Positions 1-12,100 are shown, numbered from the stretch's first letter. The stretch is DNA of 64,000 bases from Anadara kagoshimensis (GCA_021292105.1 CM037874.1:31787185-31851184); one strand, 5' to 3'. Numbers and translations: made by a program. Notes: generated by a model from the letters alone, not told the origin.

Positions 1-59
1 TAAACTGACTGATGACCAACGACATCTGATATCACGGTATTGTTGATAAACATGAGGTC

Positions 60-230
60 TCGATATCTCTGTATTGCCCTGCTTATATTTGGCGTCCTAT
101 AGTTTCATGTTCCTTTGATTCTAAATTTCATTTTTATACGAGGCTAACTATAGCTAACTATACAGGATGTACCTAATCTTCCAAGACCCCGGCCTCACTT
201 CCCTTCTAGTGCAGCAGAATGGTGAAAATG
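60..230 (+). repeat. Dispersed repeat family A, partial copy
   Basis: This is a diverged copy of the most frequent dispersed repeat in the window, here called family A. Its core reads as a run of blocks: a 'catgttcctttgattct' lead, 'gtagctagctaaacagg', 'cttccggagcacccggcctc' and 'acttccctggtggaagtt'. In this copy the middle is degraded, but the lead (110-127) and 'ggcctcacttccct' (189-202) are clear. No protein is encoded. The rest of 1-1000 is AT-rich, with no gene I can support. Confidence 0.6.
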
Positions 231-1020
231 TTGGGTTTTTAAAAGCATGAATCTTAGCATGATCATAGTTCATGACCTGGATATCATTTCCAGATATGTT
301 CCCATCGAAAAAAAAAATAACAAAATGACCATGTTGTCAATACGGCGAACACAATGGTCACAAAAAATCACATTATTCGTATTTAAAAGTTGTTAATAAC
401 CACTTTGTTTATAAATATACAGGTTTGTTTTTGTTTTTGATCTGTTTATGATTTTAAATGGCAAATAGATGTCATTTCCAATATGACGAACAAAATAAAA
501 ACAAATATAGCTCTAAAACACTTCTGTGCTATTTTCAGTCCAATATTGTTAGAAAACATTTTGTATATGGCCAGTGTTTTTGTTAATAACCTAAATATCT
601 TGCAAAACTGAAATTTCGATAAGAAATGCCATAATGGAAATGTATTTAACAAACTTTAAATACATATCATATGATTTGGCAGCCATTTTATTCGCCATAT
701 TGAAAATGGCGATCAAATCGGATTTTTTATGACCCCCATATCTGAATCTCCACGTCAAGAACTATAATCATGTCAAGTTTAATATTTTTAATAAAAAAAT
801 CCTCACAATGAAGATCACAATCCCCCATGTATATATAAAACATGAGTTTAAATCGTCATTTAAAAAGGAGGTGCTTACCTTTCTGAAGGACAGGGCCTTA
901 CCTTCTTGGAATTAGTTCAAGCTTTTTACATAATTTCCCTGTTTTTAAACTGTTTACTTTTGGCACATGGAAAAATATGGTAGGTTTGTGTTAAAAACAT
1001 TCTACAAGGCTAGCAATATC

Positions 1021-1117
1021 CTCCACGAGTGAGGTCAAAATTGGGATGAACGGGTTCGAACTTATAAACCCCACATATAGGGCGAGCAGTCTACCAACTG
1101 AGCTGCTTTAGTAATGC
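1021..1117 (-). mobile_element. tRNA-derived SINE head, fragment
   Basis: Read on the minus strand this has a tRNA-like promoter: an A-box-like 'agctcagttggtagac' and a B-box-like 'gttcgaacccg' about 40 nt downstream. It matches the head of the better-preserved SINE copies at 42.6 and 47.5 kb. It is truncated and is not a tRNA gene, because no cloverleaf arm set can be completed. Confidence 0.6.
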
Positions 1118-1637
1118 ATTATTAAGAGACTAAACGCCATCTTTTTTCTGTATGTAGAACTGAATGATTTGTCTTTTCTTTCCAGATTTAGATGTTCTGC
1201 ATATATATTAATCCACAACCCTAAAACAAAGTATCAGCATTGAAACTTTCAAATTAAATTAACAACGTGAACTAACACAAGGGAAATTGCTCACGTTGTA
1301 AATAGCTGATGTATTGTTGATGACACGTTAAACACGTTTAAATTCTTCGATACATCTTTGTACATTTCATAAGAAACTACTAAATACTCAAGTATTATCT
1401 TTATCAAATAAAGGGATAATTATATGTGCTGTTTTGAGCACCATTATATGATTGGTTGGTTGGTTAGTTGAATGTTGCTTAATGTTGCATTAGCATTTTT
1501 TAGCTTTTCGCGACAAGAACTATTTTATTAATCTCAGTACGCTGAAGACAAGCGTATTACTCCCCCGTCATATTATACTGATACCAGGTGAACCAGTAAA
1601 GGCTAACGGCAAGGAAAATTTTCTTTCCCACATGTGG

Positions 1638-1715
1638 TCTCAGAAGGGTTCGAACACACAGCGGTGAGATACCCTGTATTTGCGAACTAACGTCTTATCC
1701 ATTAGGCCAAAACGG
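1638..1715 (-). mobile_element. tRNA-like SINE head (second family)
   Basis: The minus strand has the pattern of an arginine-type tRNA head: 'ggcctaatggataagac' followed by 'gtgtgttcgaaccctt'. The spacing between the two promoter boxes fits a Pol III internal promoter. Its sequence differs from the main SINE family of this window. It is most likely a SINE or a tRNA pseudogene. Confidence 0.5.
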
Positions 1716-1865
1716 CCTCATCGATATATGATACAATGCATGCAAAAACAAATAAAATACACGCACCTTTTTTGACCAGAACCATAGCCAAAACAATAAA
1801 ACCATACGGCTTACCACTGTCTGTATCGATAGTAACGGACATCTAGTCGTTTGCTATGAAATGTG

Positions 1866-1925
1866 ACCGTGTCAGTGGTAAAGCGTCCGACTGGGAAGCG
1901 GAAGGTCGTGGGTTCGGACACGGTT
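1866..1925 (+). mobile_element. tRNA-like sequence, SINE head or tRNA pseudogene
   Basis: The plus strand carries 'gtcagtggtaaagcgtccga' followed by 'ggtcgtgggttcgga', resembling A and B boxes of a tRNA. The acceptor stem does not pair convincingly, so I read this as a SINE head. Nothing else is recognisable from 1925 to about 2680. Confidence 0.45.
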
Positions 1926-2689
1926 CAGGTTATAATTAAAACTTTTAATTAAGATACTGTTTCTTCGCTCATTATTAGCAGGCAGAATGTGGGAATGGTT
2001 CATCTGATGAGTGGAGGGTTGTGGATTCATTCAAACTCTGCCAAGGTCATACATCAGACTTTAAATTTCAGCTACTACTTTTTCGCCTGGTGCTCAGTAT
2101 TAAGAGAACAGAGAGTGTCAACCAGTTTGCCCAGCGTAATTATAATGTGACTGGGAAGAAGTATGCTTACGTGCGCAATATTGACTCTAGCACCTTAACT
2201 CGCCGAGTCCTCGCCAGTTTATAGATGACTATAACATTTACACGTACGTCATACTGTTTCGATGAGTCGGTAATTAAGTGACCTTGACTGCACGCTGATA
2301 CATGATAGAATACAAAATACTCTCACACATTTTTAAGCATACACGATTTGGTTTTTAGATTAATTCTTAGAGTATTTGCATCATGTTAAGACTCTACAAA
2401 ATATTGTCCAGAAATAAGGTACCAAAACCACTAAAACTTTCATCGGTAGTCAAAAATATATTTAAACATTTTAAAAAGAAAGATATAACAGTGTAAATAG
2501 AATATGACTTTGTGTTGTTACATACTAAATGTTGTACTAGTTCAATTTAAAGTTTTTAGGAGAGATAAGAATAGCTTGGAGAAACCATATGATCCGTTTG
2601 TTATGCATTCAGTTTCTTCTAAATTTCAAAATTAGTGCATGTATACTCTGTCAGAATACATTTTATATAGACAAACAATTTACCATAGA

Positions 2690-3290
2690 CAAGGGTCAGT
2701 TAATAAGTAACCAGTCTAACTTATTTCTGATTAACACCCCCTTTTTTATCTCGACACAACAACCATCTTATGTGATGTACTTAGAATAACGGTGCTAAAA
2801 TGACATCAGACCAGAACTGAAAGACTCCTTTCCATTGACCCATTCGTCAACTATCTTCACGACTTCTTTGTCAGACCCGGAAATTCCGTCCATAGATATC
2901 ATTTTCCAATTTTGGGACTAAGACGTCGCTAGGAGCCAAGTGATACGAATAGGTATAGCGTGATATTAACTCATAACTGTATAGCTCTACACAATCCATA
3001 GCGACTTTGCAAATGTGGGTTTTCTTGTTGTCCTGCTGTACAAATCATTTTGGGAGAGTTTACTTCGTTTTTTACGGATGGTGGTTCTCAGATTGTCTCG
3101 AAAAGGTCCATAGAACACTCCTCTTATTTCATTTCATTTTGATAACAAGTCAAACAGAATAACACCTTCAGCGTCCCAAAATACTGTAGCCATCACCTTT
3201 GTCAGCACATAGTTGCGTCTTGAATTTCTTTGGCCCCGAGGACACATGCCAGCCACACTGATAACTGACACTAAGCTTTTTTATCTGACT
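2690..3290 (-). pseudogene. Mariner-like transposase, degenerate
   Basis: The minus strand contains two runs typical of mariner transposases. Around 3155-3225 it encodes KVMATVFWDAEGVILFD, preceded in another frame by GPKKFKTQ. Around 2870-2960 it encodes HLAPSD, PKLENDIYGRNF and then, near 2830-2870, KEVVKIVDEWVNGKESF. In the family these are the block before the second catalytic aspartate, and the '(SPD)LAPSD' block with the third. Stops and frameshifts separate the pieces, and the DN block with the second aspartate is not recoverable. The catalytic protein is therefore dead. It lies in opposite orientation next to the Tc1-like fragment at 3.5 kb. Family identity rests on motifs seen by eye. 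Confidence 0.75.
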
Positions 3291-3534
3291 CACGTGTGAA
3301 ACCTTATTTGCCAGCTTGAAAATTGTTTTCTACAAATAAGGTCGGAGTAGTTATAATTTTTTCACTTTATAAACATGATTAATGAATTTGTCCTGTGTGT
3401 ATTTTCTATCGTGTATTTTCGGTTCATTTTCCTTTTGAAATTTTGGTTGCACGTTTATAGTTATATATGTGTCAAAATTTACACCCAATTTTATACAAAC
3501 TCAAAATATACCCATTCTAGAATGACCCAGTAAT

Positions 3535-3917
3535 TCTCCGGACATGAATTCCATAGAAGATCCGTGGAATAATTTAAGGAAGGATGTTGCAAAGTATAAT
3601 CCTAGACCAAATTCTACTCTTTGGAAGTCCATGCAAAGTCACTGCTATAAGATGACAAAAGCAAAGTGCACAGAAGTGTTTCAGAGAATGCCAACTTGCA
3701 AAGACGAATAATGGCCGTCATCAAAGCAAGAGGAACATAAACTAAATAGGCACATCTAATGATAGGCCTATCTCTTAGTTATGTTTTTTTGAATGTATAA
3801 AAGCTTTATTTCATAAAATAAATCATAATAACTCTTTAGTTCCGTAAATACAGAAACAATGGGGTGATTTTCTTTTTGGAAAATTAGGAGTAAAATTACT
3901 TTTTGAACGGACCTGTA
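3535..3917 (+). mobile_element. Tc1-like transposon 3' end: transposase C-terminus plus right inverted repeat
   Basis: The plus strand encodes NSPDMNSIEDPWNNLRKDVA and a following helix-rich stretch. In Tc1 transposases this is the region with the last catalytic acidic residue (N-SPDMNPIE-W). A frameshift near 3705 moves the end, MAVIKARG, into another frame. About 160 nt further on is the element's right end: 'ttgaacggacctgta' stopping at 3917, followed by TA. The same end sequence closes the 289-bp element at 8026-8314. No matching left end was found upstream, so the copy is 5'-truncated or rearranged. From 3918 to 4203 I see nothing recognisable. Confidence 0.7.
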
Positions 3918-4907
3918 TACTATGGTTGCAACAAAATTATAAATACTCTGTAAGTTAAAGTGTCTCATCCTCTTTTCATTTTACAAGTGCTTTTACAGAG
4001 ATTTTTATAATTATTTGCATTTGATACGCAGCTATCAAAACGCGGTAATACTTACTTTAAAATGATTTTTAAGTGGCGGATATTACATAATTAATAAATG
4101 AATGAGACTTGAACAAGGTCCGTTTTGTACAATGTATAAATAGTTGGGAAAAAATTAGAAGTTATCATTCTGTTTAAGAAAAAATATACTAAGTATTAAG
4201 AACATGTGGAATAAAAGTTCTTATTGGTTAGTTAAGTTTTATTTGGGGTCCATAGTGCTAATGATGGACAGTGTAGTGGACAGTCAATATGATAATATCA
4301 ACCCTTTTACACACAGGAATACAAATAATGCAGCGGGTAGGTATTCTTCATATTTCTTCTCATATGTTTAGCCATTTTATTTTTTTCTGTTTGGTTCTAG
4401 TTATTTCCATGTTAATTTAGTAACGTTTTGTCATTACGTTATCTTGTTTTTCGTTGCATCTAATAATCTTCATATGATTTAAGTTATTTAAAAACTTAAG
4501 TTCATTTTAATTGTTCATTAAGTTCGGCTCAATCATAAATGTTTTGATCAAAGATAAAAATATATAGGCAAACAACATTGACATGTCCGGATGACCTTTA
4601 CTTTAAATATTTAAGTATTTATTATGGACGAGTTCAGTTATATATAGGGAAAAAAGTATTTTTTATCTACACATCACTGAACCCGTGCATTGTATATGTA
4701 TTACCTGCGAATCTTAACACTACCCATGTTTGGGGTGGATCTTCCTTGATGAATACTTCTGGTGAAAGGTCAAGCGGTGAGGTCAATGTTGCTAACCTAT
4801 ATATGTTCATATTAATATAAATATGTTTTTGTTTTTATTCTAATTACTCAGCAAACTCTGATATAGACACAGAGGCTGGACAACGTCTTACAGCTTTAGA
4901 GGCGAAA

Positions 4908-5460
4908 ATGGACTTGATATTAGCGGACAGAGTAAACAGCAATAAAGCACTGGATATGGTCGCAGATGTAATGAAGCTAATTATTGAAATCCAAAAACAA
5001 AATAATGAACTTACAACTGCTTTACATGTACTAGAAAATATAGTAGAATCAGACAAAAACGTTCAGGAGGAAATGCTAACTGATGTGAACCAAACCATCT
5101 TGAATCAGCAACATAAATTTACAGATGCTTTGCATGTGTTAGAAAATAAAGTAAAATCGGACAACGCCGCTCAAGCTAAGATGTTAATCATTGTGAACCA
5201 AACTATTTCGGATAGCCTACATAATTTTACAGATGCGTTACATAAATTAGAAAATAAAGTAGAATCAGTCAAACACGTTCAGGATGAAATGCTAACTGAT
5301 GTGAACCAAACTATTTTTGATGAACTTCATAATTTGACATCTACTTTACATGGATTAGAAAAAAATGTTAAATCAAGCAAACACGTTCAGGATGTAATGC
5401 TAAGTAATGTGAACCAAACCATCTTGAATAAAAAGCATGATTTGACTAGTATTGTGCTTG
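4908..5460 (+). repeat. 108-bp in-frame coding repeats (36-residue stalk units)
   Basis: Inside C1q exon 2, the stalk is built from units of 36 codons beginning VNQTI and containing LHxLExxVxS and QxxML. Successive VNQT sequons are exactly 36 residues apart, four in all. DNA similarity between units is still visible ('gtgaaccaaac' recurs), which suggests growth by unequal exchange within the exon. The hydrophobic spacing fits a coiled coil that would trimerise the C1q heads. Confidence 0.75.
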
Positions 5461-5756
5461 ATCATATCACGGATACTAGGAATTTAAATGATAAAATTAA
5501 CATGATTAATTCAACTCTCCAAAACCGCCTTTCAAATGACTTCGGTAAGTAATAACAAATTATCCAGATATCAAATATCAATTAGACATTGAATAAGTTT
5601 TTAAACAAATTAGTAATATATTACGTAATTTTACTGTAGAACGCATTTTATGGAATGGTCATATACAATGTTTGAATCGTTGTATATTCCCTATAACTTT
5701 ACTATTGTGCAATGAAATTAGCCAAGGTTATAATTATACAGTTACCTATAACTGCA

Positions 5757-6640
5757 AAATAAGTAAGTTCCCACCAGGGAAGTGAGAACAAGTGCTCCGG
5801 AAGGGTAAGCCCCTCCTGTTTAGCTTAGAGTGTCAAATATATCCATAGTAATTTTGGATAAGATACAGCCACTTATCAACAACAATATGATTGGAACCAT
5901 AAAACTCTTTGAGGGACTAGATACGCCTATGCTTTTAATATTTCTTCGGGTATAATTCTTTTTTATTTTATACTTGTCCACTTTCATTTCCAATGCAGCA
6001 ACCTGCTTATGGGTTATTTGCTTCATAATTAATACGCTATAGTAGAACGTTCCAACTATGGGAACTTTAAACGACGAAGCAGGATGCTTACAAGTAAATA
6101 GTTGGCCAAGGCATATTGCCACCTAGGCTTATTGAGGCCCTCAAAAAGTTTTATGACCGTCATCACAGTATTTTGATAATCAAACACAAACATACTAATC
6201 CATGTCCAAGTCACAATCCAGAACCAAAGTAAAAACTTTGAAACTAAGACGTTAGGTAAAACACGCGACTTTCATCAGGGAAGTGAGGCCGGGTGCTCCA
6301 GAAGGGTAAGCACCTACTGTTTAGGTAGCTGCACCCGCCACGTGGTTTATCAAAATTGAATGAAAGGAACATGAAACTATGGGACGTCGAATATGTCAAT
6401 GGTTATCCTGGACACATAGACATAAGAAAATTAACAATACTGTGATGACTGCCATAAAACATTTTGTTAGCCCTGAGAAGCCTAGACTTGCAATTTGCCT
6501 GAGTTAACAATTTCAGGATTACCCTGGATATCTTTAATTTCCAATAGTTCCATGTTTCTTTTTCACTTTCAATTTTTATTTGAAATCTGGTCGATGTAGC
6601 TAGCTAAACAGGAGGCGTGTATCCTTCCGGATATTAATCG
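5757..6640 (-). repeat. Family A repeats in the second C1q intron
   Basis: This stretch of intron is mostly family A. A minus-strand fragment lies at 5765-5822. A related segment, also seen at 31.22-31.35 kb, lies at 6050-6170. A nearly full minus-strand copy covers 6180-6400, and a plus-strand fragment 6545-6640. An open stretch on the minus strand at 5820-6122 falls inside this repeat and is not a gene. Confidence 0.6.
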
Positions 6641-7740
6641 ATAGTTTGTTTTTTTAAATTTTATTTATATATTCGTTTTTGTAGCAGCTTCTACCAGTTT
6701 AGTATATTACATTTTTCCATCCATTCATTTCATAACGGATGGTCAAATTAAAAATATTTTTAATTTCAGTGGTAAATATACAACCAAATTTACGCACGCT
6801 TTATATTTTTATCTAAAGAAAACATATTCCGTCAGTGAAAACCAATGTTTCAGACTCTAAAAGATTAGGTTAGATATATCTTTGATAATTAATCATTTTT
6901 AATGGATTAACATAAATACACTAATCATTCTTTATTTCAGACCATGTGGCCTTTTCGGCGTGTTTGTCGCATGATATTACCAATTCGGGGACACATTTTA
7001 AGATCATATTTGATGTTATTATAACCAACATTGGTAACGGCTATAATTCAGACACGGGAATATTCACTGTTCCTAGCTAGTGACGGACTGTATGTTTTTC
7101 ATTGGACTATTGTAAATCGCCCAGGAACTTTATATAATACAGAACTAGTTGTAAATGGGGTTAGAAAAAGGGGAAATGCAGCCGATTCTGGCAGAGGTGG
7201 GAGGTCTTGGGAAAGTGGATCAAGCATGGTAACCCTTCCTTTGAGCAGGAATAACCAAGTTTGGATAAGAAGATGGAGTGGCAACACAATACATGGCAAT
7301 TATTGGCCAGGATTTTCAGGATTTAGACTTGCTTAAGTTTATTTTACTGCTTTGTTTTGTTAACTATACTTGCCTATCACGAGTAAGAGAAAATTTTAAA
7401 TCGGTCGAATCCAAATTTGATAGTTTTTGCAGTTATGTTTTATTAATTTTGCGAATAAACTTATTTCAATTTTAATGGAATGCTTCATGATATTATTAAA
7501 GATTGAACGAAAAATATATGATTGATTTTGAGACAATTACGAATAGATACCATTTTAACGCTATGTTTTACGTTTGTATTATAGGGTTAGTTTTCCTTTA
7601 TCTAAAATGTAATACAAAAGTAGTTACACTTATTATTATAAAATATATAATATAAGAATAACATATGTAATATTAAATAAAACGTAGATGTATACTTATA
7701 TTCAATGTAAAGTATGAATTTTTTGCTTTTCTCCGTTTAT

Positions 7741-7860
7741 GATACAGTCAAACCTGTCTATGAAGGGATTCACAAAAATGGGTAAACCTTATATACAGTT
7801 TCAAACAACACGAATAAAAACCAATTGGAATATAATTTTACATTACAATATTGGTCTCTG
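7741..7860 (+). mobile_element. 'CAGTCAAACCTG' MITE, left part
   Basis: It begins 'acagtcaaacctgtc' and continues 'aatataattttacatt', like the left half of the full copy at 48.50-48.77 kb. The same element starts at the same place after the second C1q copy (16218). The MITE was therefore present before the C1q gene and its 3' flank were duplicated. Confidence 0.6.
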
Positions 7861-7884
7861 AATCCGAATTTACCTTGTACATGT

Positions 7885-8000
7885 TTCCATGTTCCGTCTA
7901 TTTTCAATTTTGAATATGCATATGACGGTGTTGCTAGCCAAGCACGTTAAGTTTCATCAAGAAAGTGAGGTAAAGTCTTTCGGAAGGGTAGGTTACACAA
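7885..8000 (+). repeat. Family A repeat, degraded mixed-orientation fragment
   Basis: The lead block 'catgttccgtc' (plus) is followed by minus-strand core blocks 'aagtgaggt' and 'cggaagggtag'. The copy is rearranged and poorly preserved. Confidence 0.4.
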
Positions 8001-8025
8001 GTAGTCCGAGACTGATGGCACAGTA

Positions 8026-8314
8026 TACAGGTCCGTTCAAAAAATAATGTCACCCCTAAATTTCCAAAAATAAAAACCGTCACCCCCTTGTTTAGAATCT
8101 AAAATCATTTGTTTTATTATTTTACCACAGTAGGTGTTACAAATTGAGATAAACGGTTTAATTAAACACTAAATTACATATACATATTTTTTTCAATGAA
8201 CAAACGCTGTTTTCATAAAATAAATCATATTAACTCTTTATTTGTTTTTTTATACAGAAATAAGTGGGGTGAATTTTTATTTAGGTTTGACGTTACTTTT
8301 TGAACGAACCTGTA
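8026..8314 (+). mobile_element. Non-autonomous Tc1-like element (289 bp) with TA target duplication
   Basis: The ends are 'tacaggtccgttcaaaaa' and its near-complement 'tttttgaacgaacctgta', flanked by TA on both sides (8024-8025 and 8315-8316). The last 100 bp resemble the 3' end of the Tc1-like copy at 3.8-3.9 kb. It is therefore an internally deleted relative that could only move with transposase supplied in trans. Confidence 0.8.
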
Positions 8315-8477
8315 TATCCCATAATGTTGTTAAGTAGGTAGATTGATAAATAGAATTAATTGAAGACGCAGCAGGTCCTCTATATTTTTTCTTATATAAC
8401 TGTGCACTTCGAATTACTTGATGTATTTTGAGATACAGACAAAGTGCAAGTTGTATATATCTGAAAGTAGGACAAAG

Positions 8478-8615
8478 ACTCCATATGAAATACGAGAAAT
8501 ATGCTTTTTAATTATAATGAAGAAGAACTATTTAATGCAAAATTATCATACTCCATATGAAATACAGGAAATATGCTTTCCAATTATAATGAAGAAGAAC
8601 TAATTAATGCAAAAT
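8478..8615 (+). repeat. Tandem duplication, about 70-bp unit, two copies
   Basis: The segment starting 'actccatatgaaatac' at about 8480 is repeated at about 8551, including 'taattataatgaagaag' and 'aatgcaaaattat'. A few substitutions separate the copies. No gene is visible from 8615 to 9000. Confidence 0.7.
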
Positions 8616-9009
8616 TATATTTTTCTTTTGTAAAAAATAAACACAGTCAATACAAACGCCAACTAAACCTCCCTTCCCTACCTATAACAAATATAAAAAT
8701 GAGATATACGATGCAGAGTGTTTAATCATTTAGCACTGGAGTATTGTCTTACTATTTGTCACAAATTCAATAGCTACCAAATCCAAATTGTAAAGAGCCG
8801 TCCAAATCAGTAGTATTATTACCTGGGATTTAAAGAAACGTGAAGTGAATATGTAACATGGAGGTTTCAATTTTCGTTCGCAAGTTACACATATAAATGG
8901 TAAAAAGAAACGATTTACGCTAGAGTGTGATGAAGTCAAATGTGACAAATGTCGGAACGACTATGTGCGGGAAACGGAAATATTTTTAGAGTATGAGGAA
9001 ACGTCATTA

Positions 9010-9260
9010 AGTTAAACCCGGTAATAGGGTCATTGTAGACAAGCTTAGCATCATATTACTTTAAACGTAGTTAATTTAAAAACACGCACTACAGACATTG
9101 TGGTAAAGCTGGGCACCACAAACATTCAATAGTGAATAGGTCAAACCCGGTATTATGAACATTGCGGACATGCTGGGCAATACATAAATTCCATCGTAAA
9201 TAGGTTAAACCCGGCTCAACGAACATTGTGAGCAAGCTGGGAAATACATTCAATTATTTT
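9010..9260 (+). repeat. Degenerate tandem repeat, about 75-80-bp unit, three to four copies
   Basis: Recurring blocks are 'gttaaacccgg', 'gaacattg', 'gcaagctggg' and 'aatacat'. Each unit is diverged. No coding capacity is evident. Confidence 0.55.
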
Positions 9261-9635
9261 ATCTTCATACTGATGTAAGAAACAGGGTAATAAGAAAGTA
9301 GTACACATCAATCCGCGATGATTATCTCACAAACTGTACGAGGGGATTAAGTCCAAGATGCACAGCCTAATGTCAACTTTAAGTCACGCGATATCCATTC
9401 AACACTGCATAGCTCATTTTATTGGAAAAAACACCGCGTGTTACTACCGAATAAACTATTGATTTGTATTCTACATACAATTATATATATATAACGCCAA
9501 TAAAATGCCTCAATATCGGTATGGTCATGAATTCTCTTACCTGACTGTAGTAACAATGACAAGATTGAAGCAGAATATGTATACAAATACCAATTTACAG
9601 AACATCATTGACCATCATTATAACTGCTGTCTACT

Positions 9636-12100
9636 TCACAGTGTGGGAACGGAAGTTCAGTCAAGATCTACAGCTGCAGCTAGCTCTGTTTTCTGGAGGG
9701 AGAAACGAATGAAAATGCACATGTCTGAAACGAATGGCGAGTACTTATGAGCCAACATTAAGCCAGACTGTAATATCTTGAACAAACTTTTATGGAGAAA
9801 TTTAACAATGAAAATTGTACACCATTTCAAGAAATCGCTATCACATATATCTGCATATATTCGACAATAACGATACTTGTCACAAGAGAAATCACCAAAA
9901 CACCCGGACTGGTTGCGAAAAACGCCGATATGGTGTATTTTATATTTAAACAAACATTGCTCAAGCAATGTATACATAAAGATACACAGTATAAAGAAGT
10001 CACCCCGCTCTTGTAAATGGCACATGTGAACCTTGAAAGTTGTTTACTGTACAGGTAGTTCGGATCATACTGTACCGGTAGCTCTAATTTCTCTGTTCAT
10101 GTAGCTCAAAACTAAAACAAAATATTTCAATGTTCTCTTCATTATTTATTGACTGTGAATTTTGCTTCTAGATGCTCAATATTTCCACATTGCATATTTC
10201 ATGTGTTAACGAAAAGCAAATATAGTCCAGTCAGTTTACAGTTTGATTTCTAACTAATTGCAACCAGGCATGGGGTAATGCTAATTTGTAATTGCAATGC
10301 CCTGTAATGCATAACATTTTCTCAAAGTAATGCATGTAATGTGTAATGCCCTAATTTTCGCATTAAATGTAATTGTAATGTAATGCATTACATAGACAAA
10401 AATGCATGTAATTTAAGCATTACATGGCATTACATAGCATTACTTCTCTGTATTAAATGTTCGATATTATTACCATTACAATTCAGGGCTAGTAAGTACC
10501 TACATGCTACTTTTTTCCCTAATATAAAATATGAAAATCATTTCATTCAACCTTAATACTAAAACTATATAAAGTGCTAAAAAGTTAGTATACTTAAGAT
10601 CATTTTGAATTTCCAACAAATGTAAAGGATAAAAATACATTTTAAAGCAAAATGCAAATGCTGTTTTTAGTACTATCGGGAAGTCTAAAGATCACATCAA
10701 AATTTGCAACATATCTAAATATTAGTTTCAGTAACTACAATAATTTGTAATGTTGCTTTAACTGATAACCTGTGATAAAAACAATTTTATTTTTACCAGA
10801 AATTGTTTTTTTTGTAATCCTTTTGATATGCTATTAAGGTAACCTATCTTTAATGATTAAAGAAGTTATTTGTTAAGTATGGTTTATAAATTACACCTGA
10901 CAATACCACTAATTAGTTTGTATACCTATCAACTCCTTTTACTGTTTTGATTTAATGGTAATTAAGAAACACTTAGTGAATAAAATAAATAAAAAATAAA
11001 AACATATAATATCAAAAAATTCCTTACAGCATCTCTGGTTTTTTCTTAATTTTTAGAGTAAAACAGAAACAGTATATTTGGATAATAAAAACCCTGACAT
11101 AGATGAACAATCAACTTTGACAAATTTTGTAAAACCTACTGGTAAACAGCAGAAATATCAATTGAATGATACAAAGTAAAATGAATCTATACTTGCACTT
11201 ATTGACTATATATACTCCTGTTTTCAACAGTTGAAAATCAAAACATAAGAACTTTATAGAAAAAGAACCCAAAATTTAAATTTCAAATTTTGAATCCAAA
11301 ACATATCGTATTTATATGTTTGGATTCTTTATGAAATGTAATGTGTAATATAATGCATTACTTTGGTAAAGTAATTGTAATGTAATGCATTACTTTCCAA
11401 AATACATGTAATTGTAATTGTAATATAATGCTACTTTTGTCAAAGTAATTGTAATGTAATGCATTACATTGCAATGTAATTCGCCCCATGCCTGATTGCA
11501 ACAGGAAATATTGTGTTACTAATATGCCCTTAAATACATAAAATCTTTATTGGAAAAAATCTACAAAAATCTGATACAGGAAGGCAGTATTAATTTCTTC
11601 CGGGATTGGACTATAGGCAAGGGACATAACTCTTTTAAACCGGTGGGACTTTTGTCCCATATTTAATTTTTTTTATTTTGCTATTTAAACAAACGTCAAG
11701 CACTAAACTTTAATATTTCCTTTCAATGATGGACCTCACACATAACATATCATAGTGTGAGAAAGTTTGTGAGTTCGCTTGCCGATGGTCCTTAGTTTTC
11801 TCTAAACTGAACCGGAGGCATAAACAAATACCCATTGCGATGTCCTTTCTGTCACGATGTAAATGGAGTATTCTTGGCTTGAGTATTACATTTCCTGAAA
11901 TCAAACCTTGCTTGAAAGTAGGATTTTATTGATAGTCATCCTATTAGAGGAAATCGTCCTTGTACTCGATTCATGCAGCGTAGCTTGAATGCCTGTTGTT
12001 GAGCTACCTGTACAGTAAAATATGAGCTACCTGAACATACAAAAGAAAAGTATGCAGCCTAATAAATCGTGTTTTGCACTTCCGTTCCTACACTGTGTAC
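9636..12100. repeat. Imperfect inverted-repeat pair enclosing 2.4 kb
   Basis: 'cacagtgtgggaacggaagt' at about 9639-9658 faces its near-complement 'acttccgttcctacactgtg' at about 12077-12096. Inside, 'tactgtacaggtag' near 10045 faces 'ctacctgtacagta' near 12005. The pair may be the ends of an old element into which the hAT element at 10265 later inserted. Open stretches within (9657-10016) look like non-coding shadow frames. Confidence 0.45.
10265..11494. mobile_element. Non-autonomous hAT element, 1,230 bp, with 8-bp target duplication
   Basis: The left end is 'caggcatggggtaatgc' and the right end 'gcgaattac' context reversed ('attcgccccatgcctg'). The element is flanked by the exact 8-bp duplication 'attgcaac' (10257-10264 and 11495-11502), the hallmark of hAT transposition. 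Both subterminal regions are packed with variants of 'taatgcattacatgtaat'. The AT-rich centre has no transposase frame. It depends on a partner hAT transposase elsewhere. Confidence 0.85.

Larger units (their letters stand above)
4204..7336 (+). pseudogene. Secreted coiled-coil C1q-domain protein gene, broken in the C1q exon
   Basis: Three exons are predicted: 4204-4336 (donor GTAGGT), 4852-5544 (acceptor ctcag, donor gtaagt) and 6941-7336 (acceptor tttcag). Both junctions are phase 1. Exon 1 starts MWNKSSYWLVKFYLGSIVLM, a plausible signal peptide. Exon 2 encodes a hydrophilic helical stalk, including four 36-residue repeats each carrying the N-glycosylation sequon VNQT. Exon 3 is a C1q domain (AFSACLSHDI..., ITNIGNGYN, GIFTVP, DGLYVFHW, ending WPGFSGFRLA). 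Secreted C1q proteins act as trimeric lectin-like recognition molecules. Relative to the sister copy at 15.45 kb, this exon has 4 extra bases near 7073-7080. They create TAG at 7078 and shift the frame, so about two thirds of the C1q domain is lost. The exon 1 choice is less certain than exons 2 and 3. Confidence 0.8.

Noticed and set aside
5820..6122. 100-codon open frame, minus strand, within the C1q intron
   Set aside because: It lies in a dispersed repeat also present at 31.2 kb, and has no recognisable protein features.
9657..10025. 122-codon open frame, minus strand
   Set aside because: It overlaps another open frame on the opposite strand, has no domain character, and sits inside an inverted-repeat element.
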